A DNA stretch of 64,000 nt from Zygnema cylindricum. Its lineage: Eukaryota > Streptophyta > Zygnematophyceae > Zygnematales > Zygnemataceae. Below the pieces are notes generated by a model. The model was not told where the DNA came from, ran no database searches, and worked only from the letters and a program-made list of their open reading frames with translations. The position numbers and the translations under genes were made by a program. Of the stretch, positions 20,556 through 34,100 are shown one piece after another. Numbering within the stretch: the first letter of the stretch is position 1; each line of letters begins with the position of its first letter. The stretch is from positions 62,001 through 126,000 of the forward strand of contig JBBHKE010000013.1 in assembly GCA_037447655.1 (NCBI GenBank). Direction: 5' to 3'.

Positions 20556-21850
20556 CTAGGTTTGAGGTTCACTCAAATGTGACATTTTAGTTACCTTATT
20601 ATTAACTTGTCTTTCTTGAAGTCTCTTGGTGCTACTTCTCCCTCCTTCAAAATCTGATGCCATAATAAAGGGTAATCTCGGATTTCTCCAAATGACTTCA
20701 TTTTCTCCCCAAACCGTAAAGTCCATTTTCGGTATTTCTTCGTTCATTTCCGGTCTTTTATTGTCGTTTTCCTCAGGTTGGACTGGGGACTGTGGCTCCA
20801 AAAGTGAGTCATTCTTGGTCAAAAAAATTTCAACATATGTAACCTCTGGCTGAACCAAAGTTTTGTTAAAAGAAATTGAATCTAACTCACTTTCGGATTC
20901 AATTCTAATTCCAACCCGTTTAGTATATTTAAAGGGATCCACGGGCTTTCATTCATCCATAACTACCTAGTGTTTCACTAAGATGATTTGTTCTTTCCCA
21001 AGATCATAAACTCTATATCCCTTCACATCTTCATCATATCTATGTAGATACCTGGGCTTCCCTCTTGCATCTAACTTCTAATCAGATTTTTTTGAACTTA
21101 GAAAATCTTGACTTTTAAATACTTTTAAGTGTGATATATTCGGTTTTCTCCCGGTCCATCTTTCATAGGGTCTTTTACCTTTCACCGCTGAGGTAAGAAC
21201 TCTATTTTTAAGGTAATTAATACAGTCCATAGCTTCTGCCCTGAAGCGTTTTCTTATCTTTTTATTTGATAGCATGCTACAGAAACTATCACTTAATGTT
21301 TGATTTAATCTCTCGGTTAAACCGTTTTGTGTGTTCAACCCTTTCCTCTTTCAAAAAATCCTCAAACTGATTAGTAGTGTATTCCCCCCCATTATCACTC
21401 TTCACTCTCTTTTTAAGTGTCTCATTGAGCTTCTCACTCCATACTTTATACTCTTTAAAATAAACCGGTGCTTCATATTTATTTTTCAAGAAATAGACTC
21501 TTGAATATCTAGACCAGTCATCGATAATAAAAAGCATAAATCTCTTCCCTCCAACTGATGGCACTTTGACCGGTCCCCATATGTCAGTATGAACTAGATT
21601 AAGGACTTTTTCTCCTTTATAGGTTGCGGTTTTTGGGAAAGGTAATCTATGTCCCTAATATTGAGCACATCCACTACAGTCATCCAAGGTCTCATTATCC
21701 CCAAACTTTATTCCATTAACCACTCCCATCTTCTTCATTTCTTTTAGTCTATCTAGATCCACATGCCCAAATCGTTTATGCCAAATCATCAAGTCACTTA
21801 CACTGGCATAGTAAACTTCCGTACATTCCTTGGCTACCCTTTTGAGCTCG
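20556..21850 (-). pseudogene. linker and integrase of element B
   Basis: Frames at 20556-20942 (linker ending LQERQVNNKVTKMSH), 21078-21338 (LTERLNQTLSDSFCSML, NYLKNRVLTS) and 21289-21564 (SVGGKRFMLFIIDDWSRYSRVYFLKN, RVKSDNGGEYT) cover the integrase core. The HHCC region follows up to about 21800 (MIWHKRFGHVD, DDCSGCAQY). The catalytic D and D of the DDE set are visible. Frameshifts separate the parts. Confidence 0.8.
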
Positions 21851-23369
21851 AAGTATACTTCATCCTCATAGCTAGCTGAAAAGACTCCTTTCTTAGTGTT
21901 GTTCTCAAAACCATTATTATCTAAAATTGACGTAGAGATAAGATTTTTAAACAGCTCTAGAATGAAAAGGACATCGGAGAAAGTGGTTATTCATGTCTTA
22001 CCTTCAACTAAGACTTTCAAATCCACAAATCCCACTAAACTAGTGGTTAGTACTCTCCCATCCCCATACAATATCTCTACAATAGGGATCTTTCTTATTT
22101 TAGTACACATCTGTTTCTCTTTACTTATATGCAGAGAGGCATCCGAATCAAAAATCGAACCTTCTCCGGGAGCTTCTTTCACTCCGCCGAAAGAACACTT
22201 TTCCTTCCTTGGAATCTTCGGCTCGGCTTTCACCTCCAACTCCTCGTTGAGAAGGGGTTTTCTATCATCCTCATCGGAATCCTCTCCCGTGACTTGTGTT
22301 GCCACAAGTGCCTTCTTCTTTCCTCTGGTTGATCCACCGATCTGCCCCTCCTTCAGTCTCAGCTCCGTCAGTCTAGTACACTCTGCCATGTAATGTCCCG
22401 GCTCCTTACAAAAGTAACAAAGCCCCATTGGAGGCCTAGATCCGGATCCATCTGATTGATTTCCTCTTTTCCTCCTCCACTAAATATTCCATAAGGTTTC
22501 TTGGAATCCTTATTCCTCCAGACATTTGTAGCAGGTAATGCTTGAACACTCTTTCCTCCTCTCCGAATTTCAATTGTACTTTCTTGAACCAAAATCATTC
22601 CAACAACGGAGTTCCATATCCATCGATGATCTTGCAGATCGTGAACCTTGTTAACGATATTCCCATAATCATCAGACAATTTCATTAGCAAAGTTTTCAC
22701 CTTTTTTTTCTCAGTCTCATGTTTTTCAACTATCTCCAACTCTATGAATAATCTGGACAAATCATTGCAAAATTCAAGCATTTTTCCTCCTCTGTAAACT
22801 TATGCTTGCACTTTCTGATCAGCAAGCTTTTGTTGCTAAATCATTCCACTCTTGTAAATATTTTCAAGAGCCTCCCACAGTTCGGCCGCCTTGTCCACAT
22901 ATAGGTGAGAAGTAGCAACTTCTTCAGTAAGACGCCCGCCTTGTCCACATATAGGTGAGAAGTAGCAACTTCTTGAGTAAGACGCCCGAGAATAAAATGA
23001 GTTGCCACTGTGTTGTTTAAATCCTAGATTTCAGCATCATTTGCCTTTGTTTTTGGAATAACTCCTACGGGTATAGATCCAATAGCTATCTGTGCAATCT
23101 GTGTGAGTTTTTATTTCCCCTTCTCCTTCCATTTTTCCAACACGATGCTCTCTCCAAATTCATCTATCACCTCTACCTCCATAGCTTCTTTTGAGAATCT
23201 AGCTCCTCCAAAACCTGGTGGAAATCCCAAATTTGCACATGGCCGCCTCACGCGACCACTCACAATGCCCAATAGACGTTTTTCAAAAAGAACACCTCTC
23301 ATCATAGTTTCCCAATACATGAACCCTTTTCCATTGAAAATGGGCACCCTAGAGGGTGGGCCCATAAAT
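21850..23369 (-). pseudogene. gag, protease and primer site of element B
   Basis: Gag starts MGPPSRVPIFNGKGF at 23365, inside the primer-binding site 23355-23369 (reverse complement ATTTATGGGCCCACC). Middle gag is at 22368-22781 (FCNDLSRLFIELE, LMKLSDDYGNIVNKV) and the CCHC knuckle CYFCKEPGHYMAEC at 22383-22424 is intact. The protease site at about 22145 reads DSDAS where DSGAS is expected. A 51-base stretch of gag (starting CGCCTTGTCCACATATAGG) is tandemly duplicated at about 22888-22989. Confidence 0.8.
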
Positions 23370-24247
23370 TGTAATTATGTGACCTCCATTGGCCCACATA
23401 TATATCAAGCTTAAATAAAGCCTCTTGGATAAAATTTGCCCTCCGACTTTCTTATCAAATAAAAACTGCACGGTCAAAAAAGAGTTCTGACCAACCTCAC
23501 CCATTTGAGGGTCGGACTCCCTTGAGTCAGACGCAAAAGGAATCATTGAACTTGCTCCCCTGAGCAATAAATAATTTGTGGCCAAAGATGGTCTATTTAT
23601 ATAAAAGGTCACTTGGAGAGAGGCGCTTCAAAAACACTAAGTCCCTAATACTCAACTCACAGCTACCGACTACTAATCCTTCGACCAATGAGAGGAGTGT
23701 ACAGTACAAGAAGGTACAGTGGCCGATGTATTTCTTATACGACTATTATACTACATGGCCTTCTAGTTGACACGTGTCAACTCGGGAGCCATGGTTCCTC
23801 CGGTTCTTTTCTGATGACCAATGATATGCTACCACGTGGCATTGCGTGACATTGTCCCCGATATTCGCCAAAAGTTCATTCCGAGTTGGCGGTTGAAATG
23901 TCGCCTGTCTTATCACATTAATTTAAAGCGTCAGATTCGAGTCCGTACATTTCATCAATTGATATGTACAACTTCGTCCGTTCGTTTCGTTAAATGAATT
24001 AACCACCGCGGAATTGTTTAAATAAATATCACGCCCCATGTATGTAACAATTCTTCTACCACTCGGCTGATAAGGCGGACATCTACTTTGACCGGCGGTG
24101 ACCGTGTGGAATTAGGATCAAATCCTGGTCTAGTCACATATCTTTTTGTGAGAAGGGAGCCATGGCTGAATAAGTCTTAGTGACTATAACAAGCATATAA
24201 ACCTAGAGTGGGGTTTAGGACAAGCAACTAGGAAACGCATTTCAACA
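23370..24247 (-). repeat. 5' LTR of element B
   Basis: Minus-oriented, from a TTTCAACA terminus at 24247 to TGTAATTATG at 23370. A TATATAAATA-type promoter is at 23594-23603 (minus strand). The antisense tRNA-like stretch is at 24067-24126 (CTGATAAGGCGG ... AGGATCAAATCCT). Confidence 0.78.
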
Positions 24248-26150
24248 ATGTGCTCTTATTGAAAAGCGTCTTTGGGGCATTGTGAGTAATCCTGTGTGGC
24301 GGCCATCTGCGAATTTGGGAGTTACACCAAGTTTCGGAGGAGCTAGATTCTTAAGAGGATCTGTGGAGAAAGATGAGGTAGAGGATGACGGAGAGAGCAT
24401 CGTGTTAGACAAAGGCAAAGAAAAAGGGAAGGAGAAACTCACACCAATAGCTAGTTGATTAGTACTAGTAGGGGTTGTTTCAAAAACCGAAGCAAATGAT
24501 ACTCAAATTTGAGATGTCAACAACATAGTGGCAACTCAATTTATTCTCGGGCGTCTTACTCAAGCAATTGCTACCCCTCCCCTAAATGTGGACAAGGCGG
24601 CCGATCTGTGGGAGGCTTTTGTAAATATTAAGAATAGTTGTACGATTCAGCAGCAGAAGCTGGATGATCAGAAGGGGGAAGCATATGTTTACAAAGCAGA
24701 AAATGCTTAACTTTTGTAATGACTTGTCCAAATTGTTTATGGAGTTGGAGAGTACTGGAAAACTGGAGAACGAGAAATAAAAGGTGAATACTTTGCCAAT
24801 GAAACTGCCGGATGATTATGCGAACATCGTTAACATGGTTCTGGATTTGCCAAATCATCGATGGATCTCGAACTACGTTGTTGGGATGATTTTGGTTCGG
24901 GAAAACTAAGAGGAGGAAAAAGTGTTCAAGCATTGGCTGCTGGAACTGTTTGGAGGAATAAGGATTCTAAGAAACCTTATGAAAACTTTGGTGGAGGAAG
25001 AAGAAGAACCCAATCAGATAGACGTGGATGTAGGCCCCTAATGGGGCTTGAAAAAGAAACCAATCAGATGGACCTGGATCTAGGCCTCCAATGGGGCTTT
25101 GTCACTTTTGTAAGAAGCTGGGACATTACATGGCGTAGTGTACTAGACTGACGGAGCAGAGACTAAAGAATGGGCAGATCGGTGGATCAGCCGGAGGAAA
25201 GTAGAAGGCACTTGTGGTGTGGCAACAGATGTCATGGGAGAGGATTCTGACGAGGATGATAGAGAACCCTTCTCAACGAGGAGTTGGAGGTGAAATCCGA
25301 GCCGGAGATTCCAAGGAAGGAAAAGTGTTCTCGGAGAAGGTTCGATTATAGATTCAGATGCCTCTATGCATATGTGTAAAGAGAAACAGATGTTTACGAA
25401 AATGAGAAAGATCCCTATTGTAGAAATATAGTATGGGGATGGGAGAGTAGTAACCACTAGTTTAGTGGGATTTGTGGATTTGAAAGTCTTAGTTGAAGGT
25501 AAGACATGAATAACCACTTTCTCCGATGTCCTTTTCATTCTAGAGCTGTTAAAAAATCTTATCTCTACGTCAACTTTAGATAATAATGGTTTTGAGAACA
25601 ACACTAAAAAAGGATTCTTTACAGCTAGCTATGAGGATGAAGTATACTTCGAGCTCAAAAGGGTAGCCAAGGAATGTACGGGAGTTTACTATGCCGGTGT
25701 AAGTGACTTGATGATTTGGCATAAACGATTTGGGCATGTGGATCTAGATAGACTAAAAGAAATGAAGAAGATGGGAGTGGTTAATGGAATAAAGTTTGGG
25801 GATAATGAGACCTTGGATGACTGTAGTGGATGTGCTCAATGTAAGGCACACAGATTACCTTTCCCAAAAACCGCAACCTATAAAGGAGAAAAAGTCCTAG
25901 ATCTAGTTCATACTCATATATGGGGACTGATCAAAGCGCCATCAGTTGGAGGGAAGAGATTTATGCTTTTTATTATCGATGACTGGTCTAGAAATTCAAG
26001 AGTCTATTTCTTGAAAAATAAATATGAATCACCGGTTTATTTTAAAGAGTATAAAGCATGGAGTGAGAAGCTCTATGAGACACTTATAAAGAGAGTGAAG
26101 AGTGATAATGGGGGGGAATACACTTCTAATCAGTTTGAGGATACAGTAGT
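24248..26150 (+). mobile_element. Ty1/copia element C, truncated at both ends
   Basis: Plus strand: gag from the LFEKRLWGIVS motif (24250), gag middle (24528-24900: FILGRLTQAIATPPLNVD, WEAF), a knuckle LCHFCKKLGHYMA (about 25090-25140), protease site with DSDAS (about 25355), and integrase 25708-26140 (MMIWHKRFGHVD, DDCSGCAQ, SVGGKRFMLFIIDDWS, RVKSDNGGEYT). It stops inside the integrase at about 26145 with no LTR on either side. Many stops; dead. Confidence 0.8.
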
Positions 26151-26190
26151 GCAACCAGCGACATTTAAGAGTGAAGGAAAAAGTAGGTGA
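25708..26190 (+). pseudogene. integrase fragment of element C
   Basis: A 160-residue frame with the HHCC zinc fold and the first two acidic catalytic positions (HTHIWG, where the usual first Asp is replaced by His, and KSDNGGEY). Homology ends after TSNQFED; the remaining residues derive from unrelated flanking DNA. Confidence 0.8.
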
Positions 26191-26312
26191 CGTGGCCCCT
26201 CTCAAGAAATGGTTGTACAAACGAAGCAATATGCTTCGATGGACCAACGAATCAGGCAATTTTTTAATTTTCGTGTCTACATTGAAGCAATTCTGTACGC
26301 TTCATTCCACCC

Positions 26313-26514
26313 TCTATCGATATTGGTGTTAATGTTTTTTTGGCCACTTTTAGCATCTTTTCTCTGTGCACACTTGTCGGACTGTAAATATACCATGGTT
26401 GCGATTGGAAGCAAATTCGCCCACCTTCAGGTTGGCGATCCCCAATTGACACCCCGTCTAGTTTGCACGGAGAAAAGATGCTTTCAGTGGCAAAAAAAAC
26501 ATTAACACTAATAG
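26313..26514. mobile_element. TA-type MITE, copy 1
   Basis: Inverted ends ATTGGTGTTAATGTTTTTTT and, at the right, AACATTAACACTAATAGTG, each followed inward by CACTTTTAGCATCTTTTC / GATGCTTTCAGTGG. Same family as 34823, 47455, 47675 and 53504. Confidence 0.65.
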
Positions 26515-28161
26515 TGATACACAGCAGATTGTTAACAATGGTTCAAATGTGCAAAAACTATTGGAAACGTGATGTCTTGTCGCTTCATACTACAGAAATA
26601 TGGTACATATAAGAGTAACCACATAGATCTTCTCCATTTCTTTTTCCCACATTTGAAGTTTAGTGTCAAAAAAACTTACCGTTTTTAGTGAACAACAATG
26701 TCAAATATGCAAACGATTAAGTCTGGAGAAGATTACCAAAATTCGTAAAACTTCTCTTAAATATGTGCATGTGTACAGTTAGTTATTAACAATCTCATAT
26801 TAAGGCTGTAATTTCTATTATTGTGCAAATACTTCCAAGAGCTTTTACTTCTACAGCCAAAACCATTTGTTTTCTATTGTTTTCCAAAAGGTTAAGTACA
26901 ACTCAAAAGTCAACTTTATGTCAAACCTGACACCCAAACCATAGGTCACATGTCTAAAACTGATTGGAAACACTATGTGTGGTAATCCCATACTACACTC
27001 ATACTATATCCCATACCATACTATATGTGATATTGTACTGTAAAAAGTACACATTTAGTATGGGATGTCCGTACCTGGCGTTGGTACGGCGTTTCCGATT
27101 GTTTTCACACATTTGAGCTACGATTGATTCAACCACAACCACATTTATATGAGGCAACTTTTTTTTTTTTTATGTAAAAAAAAACCGAATTCAACGAGGA
27201 ATATCCAAACTAAAACAAGTGGTATCTTAAAAATGAAGGCAAATTTTAAGCTTCTATTGCTAAAATTAATAATTAAAGCCAAAACAAATCAATTAAAACA
27301 AATCTCTCAAGGCAAAAAGCCTTCGAAAGTCATGGTGAAAACCTAAACTAACTAAGTAACTACAAGTTATCCCAAAGAATTACGACCATATGAAATCATA
27401 AACTTCTTATCACCTATTTTACGACAAAGCTCCTCTCCCTCTCACTCTCCCTCTTCCTCTCCCTCTCCCTCTCCTTATATATACAGGCCCTCAAGTTGTA
27501 GGCAGCAGAGGCTTGCAAGCAGGCAAGCGCTTAAAAAAAAAATAAAAAAAAAATGCACCTTCACTTCAGTGTAAAACCCACACGCTCGTCTACATATGAA
27601 CCTAAACATTTCCTTAAACCTTTTCTTTTTCTTGAACTTATTCTTAAACTATTTCGCAAACTATCTCTTAAGCCTTTTCGTCTAATTTTTCTTAAGACTC
27701 ACTCTTAAACTTTTCCTTACATCTTTTCTTTAACTATTTCTTCTTTAAACTAGTTCTTAGAACATTTCTTAAACCTTTTCTTAACCTTTTCTTTACTTTT
27801 TTCTTGACCTTTTTCTTATTGATTTCTTAATCTTTCTTTAACCTTCTTCGTAACCCTTTTTTTTAACCTTTTTTCTGGCAACTGTCAGGACAGATTTCAC
27901 ATCGCTACTCCATAAAATTAACTTAAAACTTTAAAATCTTTTTACCACTTTTTACCCATTAACTCAACAATTTCAAGAACTTTTTTACTCTTTTTACTAT
28001 ATACCCCTTTTACTCCTTAATTTTGACCATAATAGAGTACCAAAGTTTCGCCAAAACAAACCGTGTAAAAGGAGAAGGATGCCCCAAAATGATTTTCTTT
28101 CCATTCAAATATAAAAAATAAAAAAACAAAAAAAATTATAAAATTTAAAATTTCATAAATT
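26515..28161. other. intergenic, downstream of the GNAT gene
   Basis: AT-rich with no coding motif. It includes a small foldback at about 26958-27104 (ends GGAAACACTATG and GGAAACGCCGTA, inner arms ATCCCATAC), a C/T-rich microsatellite at 27420-27475, and a degenerate T-rich tandem array at 27600-27880 built on CTTAAACCTTTTCTT-like units. Confidence 0.55.
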
Positions 28162-31100
28162 TTATATAAGTAATCTCATAAGGGCCGTTTGTTCCACTGC
28201 CGCCCTCGTTGCCGGAAGACCCTCGGTATCTCCACTTTCCCCCACTGCCTGGAAAAAGACAAAAAAACAAAAAATATATACATTTACATATAGAAATATG
28301 TCCTCGAAACAAAATAACAAAAAAAATATACATTATACATTCAGAAATTTGTCCTCAAAATCCTCAATTAAAAAAATAACCCAAAAGAAAGCCACTACAC
28401 TGAAAATCCCTATCGCTATTAGAGTTAAAACCATTCATTCCATGGCCGTTTTTTTTCATGTTTTTTTTTTTTTTGGGCCCACTGGACAAAAAGTAGCCTT
28501 AGTAACAATAATTCAGTGCATTTTTTTTTATATTTTATTTTTGCGCTCAGAACATAATAAAAGTAGCGTTTAATATTACTGATTGTTTTTTTTTCTTAAG
28601 AAAAAAATTGAACCGTTGAAAATCGTCCACGTCCCTTGGACCTTAATTAGAATCAATAAAAAAAACAATAAACCCCACACTAAAATAAACCCACTTTAGA
28701 AAAACCCAAAAAAAAATAAACCCACACTAAAACAATCCCCACAGTAAAAAACACCACTTTAGAAAAAGCCAAAAAAAAAAAAAACCCAAACTAAAATAAA
28801 CCCCACATTAAGATAAACACAATTCAATATGTTTCTTAACAGTAATAAGGATACACTAATACTTTTGGACGAGAATAGTCATACCTCAAAGCCCGTTTGA
28901 ATGTAAAGATTATAAGCCGGTTTGTTCCCCAAATCCACGTGGCAGTAAAGCTCCTTAAGACCTGGAAACGTCCCGAAGATTTACATAATGTTTTTTTTAT
29001 TCTGATTTTTTAAAGATTTTTTTATAATTTTTTTTCATGACTTTCTGTGATTTTTTTATGAAATTTATATATATATATATATGGAGAGGGAGAGGGAGAG
29101 GGAGAGGGAGAGGGAGAGAGAGAGGAAGAGGGAGGAGTGAACGAGACTTCTTACCCCAATCCTTTGCGGCTTCTATTGCGAGCAAAAGTAGACCGTGAGC
29201 TATCCCTCTTCTTCTCGCTTTCTTTTGTACACACACATTGGCAATATATCCATATGTGACACACTTCCTATTGGCTGTCGCAGACTCCTCTCCTTCACCC
29301 ATAGGCTGGGAGATCTGCAACCGCAATAGTATTCCCGACATTTGAAGTTCAGATCCTTAGAAAAGAAGATAGAAAGAAAAGGCAAAAGATTTATGTTATG
29401 GAACAAGACTGGAGGAGTGACAAAGGAGGGAAGGCGGAGGAAAGAGCAAGGGGGGAAGGAAGAGGGAAGGAGGAGGGAAGAAGGCAAGCTAAGGCTCAGT
29501 ACCAGAAGCCGCCAAAGACTTTGCCACGATATAGAGTTGCTTCCTCTGATCTGTACCTGCATGGTCCCAGTAAAAAAATGCATCATAAATTTTGCTCTAA
29601 GCTATAATTTATTAATGTTTTTAATAACATCTATAATTCTGGCCATAAGGAACTTATCAAGTAATTACACATACGCAATAACTGGCGTTATTGGCCAGGA
29701 TTATGATTGCAAATCATACAGAAAAGTGTACAATTTGTACATTTTTATGTACAATTACTGCAATAACTGGCCAGTAACGCCAGTAATCTTAATTAGCATA
29801 TTATAATTGGTCGATTGTAAAATGCGGTTAAGCTTTCCATAAGGAGGAGGATCAATCTGTGGGAAATACATTCTGCAAACTATTCAATATACTGCGTTTG
29901 TCTTCAAATCTTTTGTTTGAAAATCCTGGCACAGTATCCAATAGAGATTTAAGAAACATTTTTTTTTCACCGTTTTTCGCAAAATGACACCTCAGATTGG
30001 ACAACAATCATGCAGTATGCATGGCACAACACCACCCTTAAACACACTCTGGAAGGAAGAAAGAGAGACAGAAGGAAAGGAAAGGAAGGAAGGAAGGAAG
30101 GAAGGAAGGAAGGAAGGAAGGAAGGAAGGAAGGAAGGAAGGAAGGAAGAAACAAAGAAAGAATGAAAGAAAGAAAGAAAGAAAGAAAGGAAGGGAAGAAA
30201 GAAAGGGAAGAAAGAAAACATCCTCTCAAACCGTCTTCTCACCAGACATTTTAGCTCTCTTGATTTGACTCCTAAAGCTTCACTGCCCATCACTAAAGTA
30301 CTTCGACTGCCTAAAAAAATTATATCCCTAATGGCGATGGGCAGTGTGAAGCTCTCAGGAAAAAATGACTTTGTCCTCAGGATTTTTTATTTTTTTAAAT
30401 GACTTTGTCCCCAGGAAAAATGCCTTTAAAAAAAATGACTTTGTCCCCAGGAAAAAATGTTTTTTAAAGAAAATGACTTTGTCGCCAGGAAAAATGACTT
30501 TTTTTTTACCCCAGGCATAAGTTCCCATGGAGAAAGTTGACGAAGACTCAAGTCCAGTGTTCCTAGAGTTGTCTGCAGTGCCGTTCCATGTTTAGCTGTA
30601 GTTTCAGTTACATCCTCAGAAGGCAAGGAGACCTGAGAAATCACATCTCCCAAAGTACGTGAACACCCTATCGCCAAATTTTTTTAGATAGCCTTAAAAT
30701 TGAAAACCCTATTTAACGATATTTAAAAAAAAATAAGACTGCATCGATATTCACTCTGATTTGTTTCTAACAGCATCTTTTTTATTGATTGTTAAACTTT
30801 TAGGTTCAACTGGACAAACTCAATCAAAACCAGATCAAAAAGTGTACCCTAAATGCACTGCTACAGTGAGAGGGAGGGGGGAGGGAAGAGAAGGAGGGAG
30901 GAAGGGGCAGGGCGAGGGGAGAAAGGAGGAAGAAGAGAGGGAGGGGGAGAGGGAGAGGGAGAGGGAGGGGGAGAGGGAGAGGCTAATATTACAATATCGT
31001 TATCAACTTCAACAAATCAGCAAAACATCAGCACTACTAACTCAAAAATTAAAGTTTTTTGTCCATAGGTATTGCACCCTTGCCGTAATAAAGGTCAAGC

Positions 31101-34100
31101 TTAGCTTTAGATTTCCATCTAAGTAGTTTAACGGAGGAAAAAATGGTTGGTTGGACAAACCGCTACAAAACAAATGCATTTAAGCGAGCGTCCGTATTTG
31201 GTCACAATACGTTTCTTCAGTCCCATAAATTCCTGCAATCCAGAGAACAAATCACAACAAACCTAAAAACATTAAAAGAACATTCAAAAAACATGAAAAA
31301 AGCATTAAAAAAACTCCCAAAGGCAAGACATCAAACGTCCATCACATTTGTGCACTCAATTTTAAGTAAAAGAGACTCATCAACTGACAAGACTCAAATC
31401 ATATGCAAGTATTTTTACTGCCCATTGCAATTAGTGTCAATAACACTAATTCAGTCGTGTCATTTTTTGGCTAAAATCATAATTCAGTGTTCGTGAAACT
31501 ACTTCACAGAGTGGACGACAATCCACCACGTTTCCTTACACTAAATTAGTATGTACATTCTAATTCCGCATTTACACTAATAATTTCTTTACGCCAATAA
31601 TTATTTTACATTAATAAATCTTTCACTCTAATAATTTCTTTACTCATAAGTCTCCGCACTACTAATTCCTTTACACCAATAATGCTTTTACGCCAAATAC
31701 ACTAATAATTCCTTTCGCTAAAAACCACTTTACACATATAATTCCTTTACAATAATAACGCCTTCCGCTAATAACTCCTTTACATTTATAATTCCTTAAC
31801 ACTAATAATGTTTTCCGCTAAAAAATCCTTTACACTTATAATTCCTTTACACAAATAATGTTTTCTGCTAAAAACTCCCTTACACTAATAATTAGGATGC
31901 AAGTATGTACCTGCTCCGCAAAGCGTTTTTTGAAGCTATCCACATATCTACAAAGGAGTACAAAAATAAATGAAATAAACGAAAAGAGAATTAAGTCAGT
32001 TGACAGGACAAGGAAAAGTCCGCAAATTGTTATAAAAAAAGAACAATCACACACAATCACATAAAAGCACACCTATTCTATGCCAAAATTGCTAAACGAG
32101 ATTCAAGCCACCCATGTTTCTTAGGGTTTTCCAGCAATTGGTTTAGGACTATTTTATAACTTTTTTGGTTTTTTCAGGTTTTTTCAGGTTTTTCAGATTT
32201 TTTTTAGGGTTTTTCAGGGAATTTGAGAGCTGCGGTTGTGCCTTGAGGAAATGAACCGGTTAAACAAAATTAGCAAAAATACAAAAAGACAGAAAAAGAC
32301 AGAAAAGAGAAACACCTTACAAATGGTTGCCCCTCGCAAAGACTCTCTGCCCTTAGCCATGCTGCTGCCTACCCCCAGCCCCCCACCCTCTCCCAGCACC
32401 AAAAGCACCTTACAAATGCTCGAAAACTGCCCAGATTACCAAAAAAAAAAAAAAACAGTTGATTATAAAGAAACGGACATTTATAAAGAAACAGACAGTT
32501 TGTAGAGAAATAGAATCTTGTAAAATTAGGCAGCTTTTCAATACTCACCAGATTTTTCAAAAAAACAGACATATAGTCAAACGAAGTTTTTCAACTGTCT
32601 CCATTTCATAAAAAAATAACTTCCAGAGAAACAGACACTCGTAAAGTAACCGACATTATTGTAAAGAAACAGACATTTGTAAAGAAACAGATACAGTAAA
32701 GAAACAGAGTCGTAAAGAGACAGACATAATGTCGAGAACAGACAATTGTAGAGAAAGACATTGTTGTAAAGAAACCGAAGGTTGCAAAGATACAGACATT
32801 ATTGTAAAGAAACAGGCGGTTATAAAGAAAGAGGCATTGTTGTCAAGAAACAGACAGCTGTAGAGAAACAGACAGTGATGTCAAGAAAAAGACATTTGTA
32901 AGGAACACATATTGTTGTAAAGAAGCTATTAGTTCTAAAGAAACATACAGTTGTATCGTCAAGCGAGCGAGAATTTCAACTATAACCAGCTGCAAAATTG
33001 ACTTAACAACCATTCATGCATCAAAATGAAGAAAAACACGAGGAATGAAATGAACAGAGACAAAACTGAACATAACCTATCCAATATCCAAACTCACAAG
33101 TAGGATTTGCCTCACAACTAAATAATTACCGGCTGTGATTTTCACTTTGTACCTTTATGGCCTTACAATTCACTATATCTTGCAACATGATCTTTTGTTT
33201 ATTATTATTAGGCAAGTAAACTGCCCATCGCTACTAGTGTTAAACATTTTTTGGCAAGTCAAAGGCGTTCAGCTTTACTTTCAACTGTTTTTGAGGCAAG
33301 CAATCGAAACAAAAACGATCTTACCTTAATTGCTTAAAAAAAAAGAAAAACCAACGGTTGAAAATAAAGTCAAAGGCAAGTTAGTGCCCGAAAAAATGTG
33401 GAACACTAATAGTGATGGGCAATGTACTGAAAAGCTCATATCCTGTGGCCAAATGGAAATATGGCAAAATTCTCACAAAACTCTCCTTAGAACAAAGATG
33501 TTGATTTCTGGAAAAACAATACTACATAATGAGAATACTTATTTGACATTTAAGAAAACACGCATTACATATCTGACATTTTTTGAATGATGTAATAAAA
33601 AAAGTACGCATAATGAGCATAAATATTTGTCATTTTTCAAACGACTCGTTTAAGAAAATACGCATAATGAGCATTACTTGACATTTTTTAAACAATGTGT
33701 TTTAAAAAAGCAGCATATATTTTTTTGGAGAGGGTTCAATTCTCACCCAAAGATAGACATCCTCGTAAGCCTCCTGGAGAATGTATCCCTCGAAAACTCT
33801 CCGAGCTTTACTCGACGGTCCTGTTTCTTGCGTGGCTTCTACATGTAAATCACCGAAGGATTTTAGGTTTTGCAGGCCTTGACAATTTGTTTCCTCATGG
33901 CTACCAGAATTAGTGTTACCTTTTTCAAGTACCAAATATTCCTCCAAATCAATGTTACTACCAGTGGAGGGAGACAGGCTTTCACTACTGCTAGAATTTG
34001 AGTAAGAGTTACATACTCTGGATACTTGCAAGGCATTGTTGCCGTTGACTTTGACTCTGACTTTTGAAGCGTTGACTTTTGAAGGGTTGACCCTAGAGAC

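Larger units (their letters stand above)
19611..24247 (-). mobile_element. Ty1/copia element B, RT deleted
   Basis: Minus-strand order: 5' LTR (23370-24247), primer site (23355-23369), gag (to about 22240), protease (about 22150), integrase (21000-21840), linker (20556-20942), the first codons of RT fused to RNase H at about 20472, polypurine tract (20030-20041), truncated 3' LTR (19611-20029). The element sits against element C, whose gag resumes at 24248, so B probably inserted into C and the left part of C was later lost. Confidence 0.82.

Noticed and set aside
29967-30293. Two long frames over the GGAA repeat (LPSF repeats on minus, KEGR repeats on plus)
   Set aside because: Four-base microsatellite read in frame; composition explains the openness.
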